Below, in pieces: positions 61,181 through 64,000 of a stretch of DNA of 64,000 nt. The notes beneath the pieces were generated by a model, which had not been told where the DNA came from, did not search any database, and worked only from the letters and a program-made list of their open reading frames with translations. The stretch is from Auricularia sp. M13 (taxonomy: Eukaryota; Basidiomycota; Agaricomycetes; Auriculariales; Auriculariaceae), in the NCBI GenBank assembly GCA_037042915.1, contig JAXOIZ010000014.1:22454-86453 (forward strand), read 5' to 3'. The translations under genes were made by a program, and so were the position numbers. Position 1 is the stretch's first letter. Every line of letters starts with the position of its first letter.

Positions 61181-64000
61181 GGCATGTGTCAGCACCGGTG
61201 AGGCCGCGAGGGTAGGCCGGTGTGTGCGAGTTCATGGGGCGTTGTTCTGGCTGAGCGGAGTTTGATCACGCGCGTTCTCGTCCCCCGGGCCGAATTTCTC
61301 ACCGAATTTCGACGCATCCGCGGATACTACCCTCAGCGATGCTATAAATAGAACATGGACTGTACATGAGTGCATATGTGAGAGTAAATGTTCTGGAATG
61401 GGTACAAAGTTCGCGTTTGCGCTCGCGGCGCTCAAGATTTCACCCTGTAAGAAGCGGCTGGTCGCTCTCATGGACAATTCACATCGTATATTAGCCTCTC
61501 AGACTGTTATCGTTGACTGGCATTTATCATGCCGCAATAATCCGACTTCCCTGCCCTCGTGAGCTGGTCACCAGACGTGCATCTGCACTTGAGATAGAAC
61601 TTTTGATAGAATCGGACAAAATGACTATTCAGAGACCTTATATATGACGCATATCTCATTGTCCGGGATCTCAGCTGCCTCAGACGTCGCGTGTATGTTC
61701 AGTGCACTCATTCTGCAGCATACGACGCGGGATAGCGCGTTTTGAACGGCTGAGGCTCCTCAGCCCCGTTCGCATGCATATGCCGCTTCGAGGAGGTTCG
61801 GCCGGGGGGTGTTCGTGCGCTCAACTACATCGCGCGACGATATTCCCGTGAGGGTTCATGTGTCGTGCTGTGATTATACAGACGATGTTGGACTGCTACA
61901 TTGCTCCGGCAAAATGGAACGATATTGGCGCGAAACACCGGATGAGAACGGACTTGCGCCAAAATTTTCGTCAACTGTGCCTTTCTTCTCACAGAAATCC
62001 AGGCTGCACCATGAGATTATACAGATTTACTATTGTTGTTGGGCAACTGCCTGGCTGACCACTTAATATATATGAATACGGCTGCACAAATGGAACTTGC
62101 AATTAGACATCTATCCAATGATGGTTGCTGCTTGATTTTTGACCATGGCAAACAATGGGAGTGACGCATACGGGGCTTCCTCAAGGCCGGACTTGTGCTG
62201 CTAAAAATTTCAAGGACGTTTTAGTCAACTCCAAGCCCTCTGATGTCTTTAATGTTCTTTCTCCTGCACCAGAGAGTTAATAACAATGTTAATAACTAGG
62301 TGTTATCCCAGGTCCATTCTCCCGCCGGGGATAACTGGCTGAGGCGCTGCACCATATTCCCCCTGCGCTCACTACGCTCGACAGACGTGCTGCGCAGCTG
62401 CCGTCAGCCATGTTGGCGAACTCTGCGTGCAGCTTACTCTGGTGGTGCGCTCTGCCATCTGCTCTCAGGTCGCTTTGCTCATTATTGCCCAGGAGATACG
62501 TCACGTGACTCGCATCCCGCAATTCCGGCCTCCAGTCTCCGCACAGGCAGCGGCAGCAGGATCGCGCAGACCACCGTCACGGGAGGTTGAGCTCAATGGT
62601 GCGTTCTATACGTCCACCTGTCGTGTTTTCCGAAAGTTTGCTCATGTTTGCCACCAGCCTCTTCCTCGAGCTCCCAGCATCACTGCCTCAAATCCACAGA
62701 CCGACAGGCTCAATGCAACACGCAACCGATCTGACGGCGTTTTTTGTACGGGCTATGCGCAGCCGTCCGCACAACACGCGTTTCTGTCTCTGATGGCCGG
62801 TGTCGCTGCACGCGCTCGAATACCTCGGTGAGTGCTTCAGTCGTCATTTGTGCAGTCTGCAGTCGTGTCTGACAATCTCGATTACAATGCAGTTCGGCTT
62901 TGAACACTCTCCGGCGACAGCAGAAAAGCATCGCTGCAGCTTTCCCTTCGGAGACGGGAAATCGGCCTTGCAGCCCGCCGTCGCATGCCAAATCTGCGCT
63001 CTCGCCACGGCACACCCTGTCGGTTTAACCTCCATGATTCTGTGAGTGCAAACCGCCATCCTCCGTAGATATGGAATCTGCAACTGGCGATCTCTTTGCG
63101 AAACGAATCGATTCGGGTCCAAGCCGGCGACGTCGACAGCGCCGTGGGCCTCATGTTTCGCAAGACGTGTTTCTTGTGGTGAGTACATCGGACATCGTCT
63201 CTTCGCAGATATGGAATCTGCAGCTAACGTGTTTGACCTTTTGATTGGCAGGAATTGCTGTGCGAGTCCGCGTACCCTCTGCCAATGTCGCCAACCATCC
63301 CGACCACAGCGCAGCGGGACAAATTACCGGTTTCCTGGCATCAAAATGGCGCTCATGCTCGATCTCATCCAAGAGGCGCATACCCTCGACGCGGAACCGG
63401 CGCCTGTCGCCGGCGAGCGACGTTATTCCCCATCGCCGTCGGCAGCACAACTCATCCGTTCTGCGGCAAAATTGACGGCCCCAGGTATCGCGCACATGAC
63501 GGGTCACTCTGGTGAAATGGTACGTCGCGCTGCCGCGGTTTCGTTCCTCGATTTTCGATCCTTTGTTGCTCACCTTCCGATCAACAGCTGGCTGCTGAAC
63601 TCGACCTCAGTCTATCGACCTGGAAATGCGACATCTGGTTGCAATGACACCAGGAAACATGGTGCAGGCTGTGCTGCGCGTGGGCTCCGTCCGCGGTTGC
63701 TGGCGCGGCGTTCGTTACCCTTGCTTCCCGTCGCCCTCGCCGCCGTCGGAATCGGACACGGCGTTACACGCTAGACGCGGCCTCGTGGATTATGCTCGTT
63801 TCATGGGTATTCTGCTACGGAGGACAGGTGCTGAGGTGCGTCCTCGTCTCGCAGTTCCCCAATTCGTTTCTTACTCCTCGCCCACCGCTAGCCACAGAAT
63901 CGCGCCAGTCCTCGTCCAATCAGCACACACTCTCGGAGGCGGGTGAGCATCTGTGCTATCGATTACCACGTCCAGCGTTCCGCTGGAGCGCTCGCTCTAC
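61181..64000. repeat. Tandem array unit 8, cut by window end
   Basis: Starts with the same boundary sequence. 61181-61800 has many single-base length changes against the consensus, 61870-62330 is heavily altered and expanded, and 62340-63720 has scattered changes. From about 63720 to 64000 it again matches the consensus. Its importin-beta segment would lie beyond the window. Confidence 0.92.
61870..62330. other. Expanded, interleaved segment with foreign-looking AT-rich pieces
   Basis: Pieces of the consensus 720-890 region appear twice and interrupted (for example GAGATTATACAGA near 62011 after ACAGAAAT near 61991). Between them lie AT-rich pieces such as those near 62061-62080 and 62270-62300 that occur nowhere else in the window. 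No gene is recognisable in it. Confidence 0.55.

Larger units (their letters stand above)
58440..63720. other. Altered patch of the array with dense small indels
   Basis: Across the unit 7 / unit 8 boundary nearly every line differs from the consensus by one- to three-base insertions or deletions. Many are in homopolymers (for example shortened T, C and A runs at 61081-61420). Larger scrambling occurs at 58600-59540 and 61870-62330. Both sides return to the clean consensus. It is either an old diverged segment or a badly resolved assembly region. Confidence 0.75.

Noticed and set aside
1-64000. Ribosomal DNA, CRISPR array or satellite centromere as explanation of the repeats
   Set aside because: No rRNA-like sequence is present, repeats are 8.8 kb direct units rather than short repeats with spacers, and each unit holds an intron-containing protein gene fragment.
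1-64000. Transposable element as the repeated unit
   Set aside because: No long terminal repeats, terminal inverted repeats, target-site duplications, reverse transcriptase, integrase or transposase were seen; units abut directly.

Overview
The window is eukaryotic nuclear DNA, most likely from a filamentous fungus and probably a basidiomycete. The only recognisable gene is a fungal-type importin-beta (Kap95) fragment broken by five very short introns of 41-56 bp, one with a textbook TACTAAC branch site. Many other intron-like stretches carry GTGAGT-type donors and CTNAC branch points. No bacterial, rRNA, tRNA or transposase features were seen. The species cannot be named from this sequence.

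Almost the whole window is one head-to-tail tandem array. Unit boundaries are set arbitrarily at window base 1: unit 1 is 1-8843, unit 2 8844-17631, unit 3 17632-26419, unit 4 26420-35191, unit 5 35192-43962, unit 6 43963-52760, unit 7 52761-61180, and unit 8 61181-64000 is cut by the window end. The inferred consensus unit is 8774 bp; the length differences of units 1-5 are fully explained by small private indels. Neither end of the array lies in the window.

Layout of one unit, in unit 1 coordinates: TATA box and short spliced frame (165-421); two adjacent hairpins (556-602); unassigned sequence (603-1397); a cluster of intron-like elements on the plus strand (1398-2165); unassigned (2166-2589); a degenerate repeat of about 150 bp period (2590-3720); pyrimidine-rich spacer (3721-3965); the truncated importin-beta gene on the minus strand (3966-5669); its promoter side (5670-6096); a 130-codon open plus-strand stretch (6097-6488); a 24-bp minisatellite and an intron remnant (6489-7080); a degenerate repeat of roughly 105-120 bp period (7080-7580); a minus-strand spliced small frame behind its own TATA box (7755-8315); and unassigned sequence (8316-8843).

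The importin-beta copies encode a spliced 484-residue product that keeps the N-terminal HEAT repeats (Ran and nucleoporin binding in the family) but stops near residue 446 of homology and ends in an unrelated 38-residue tail. All seven complete copies keep the frame. The ten exon differences I found, all in units 6 and 7, are synonymous, while flanking DNA carries frame-breaking indels. Units 1-5 are nearly identical, unit 6 is a mosaic, and a patch from about 58.44 to 63.72 kb is strongly altered. Parts of that patch look like two out-of-register copies interleaved, which points to assembly trouble there.
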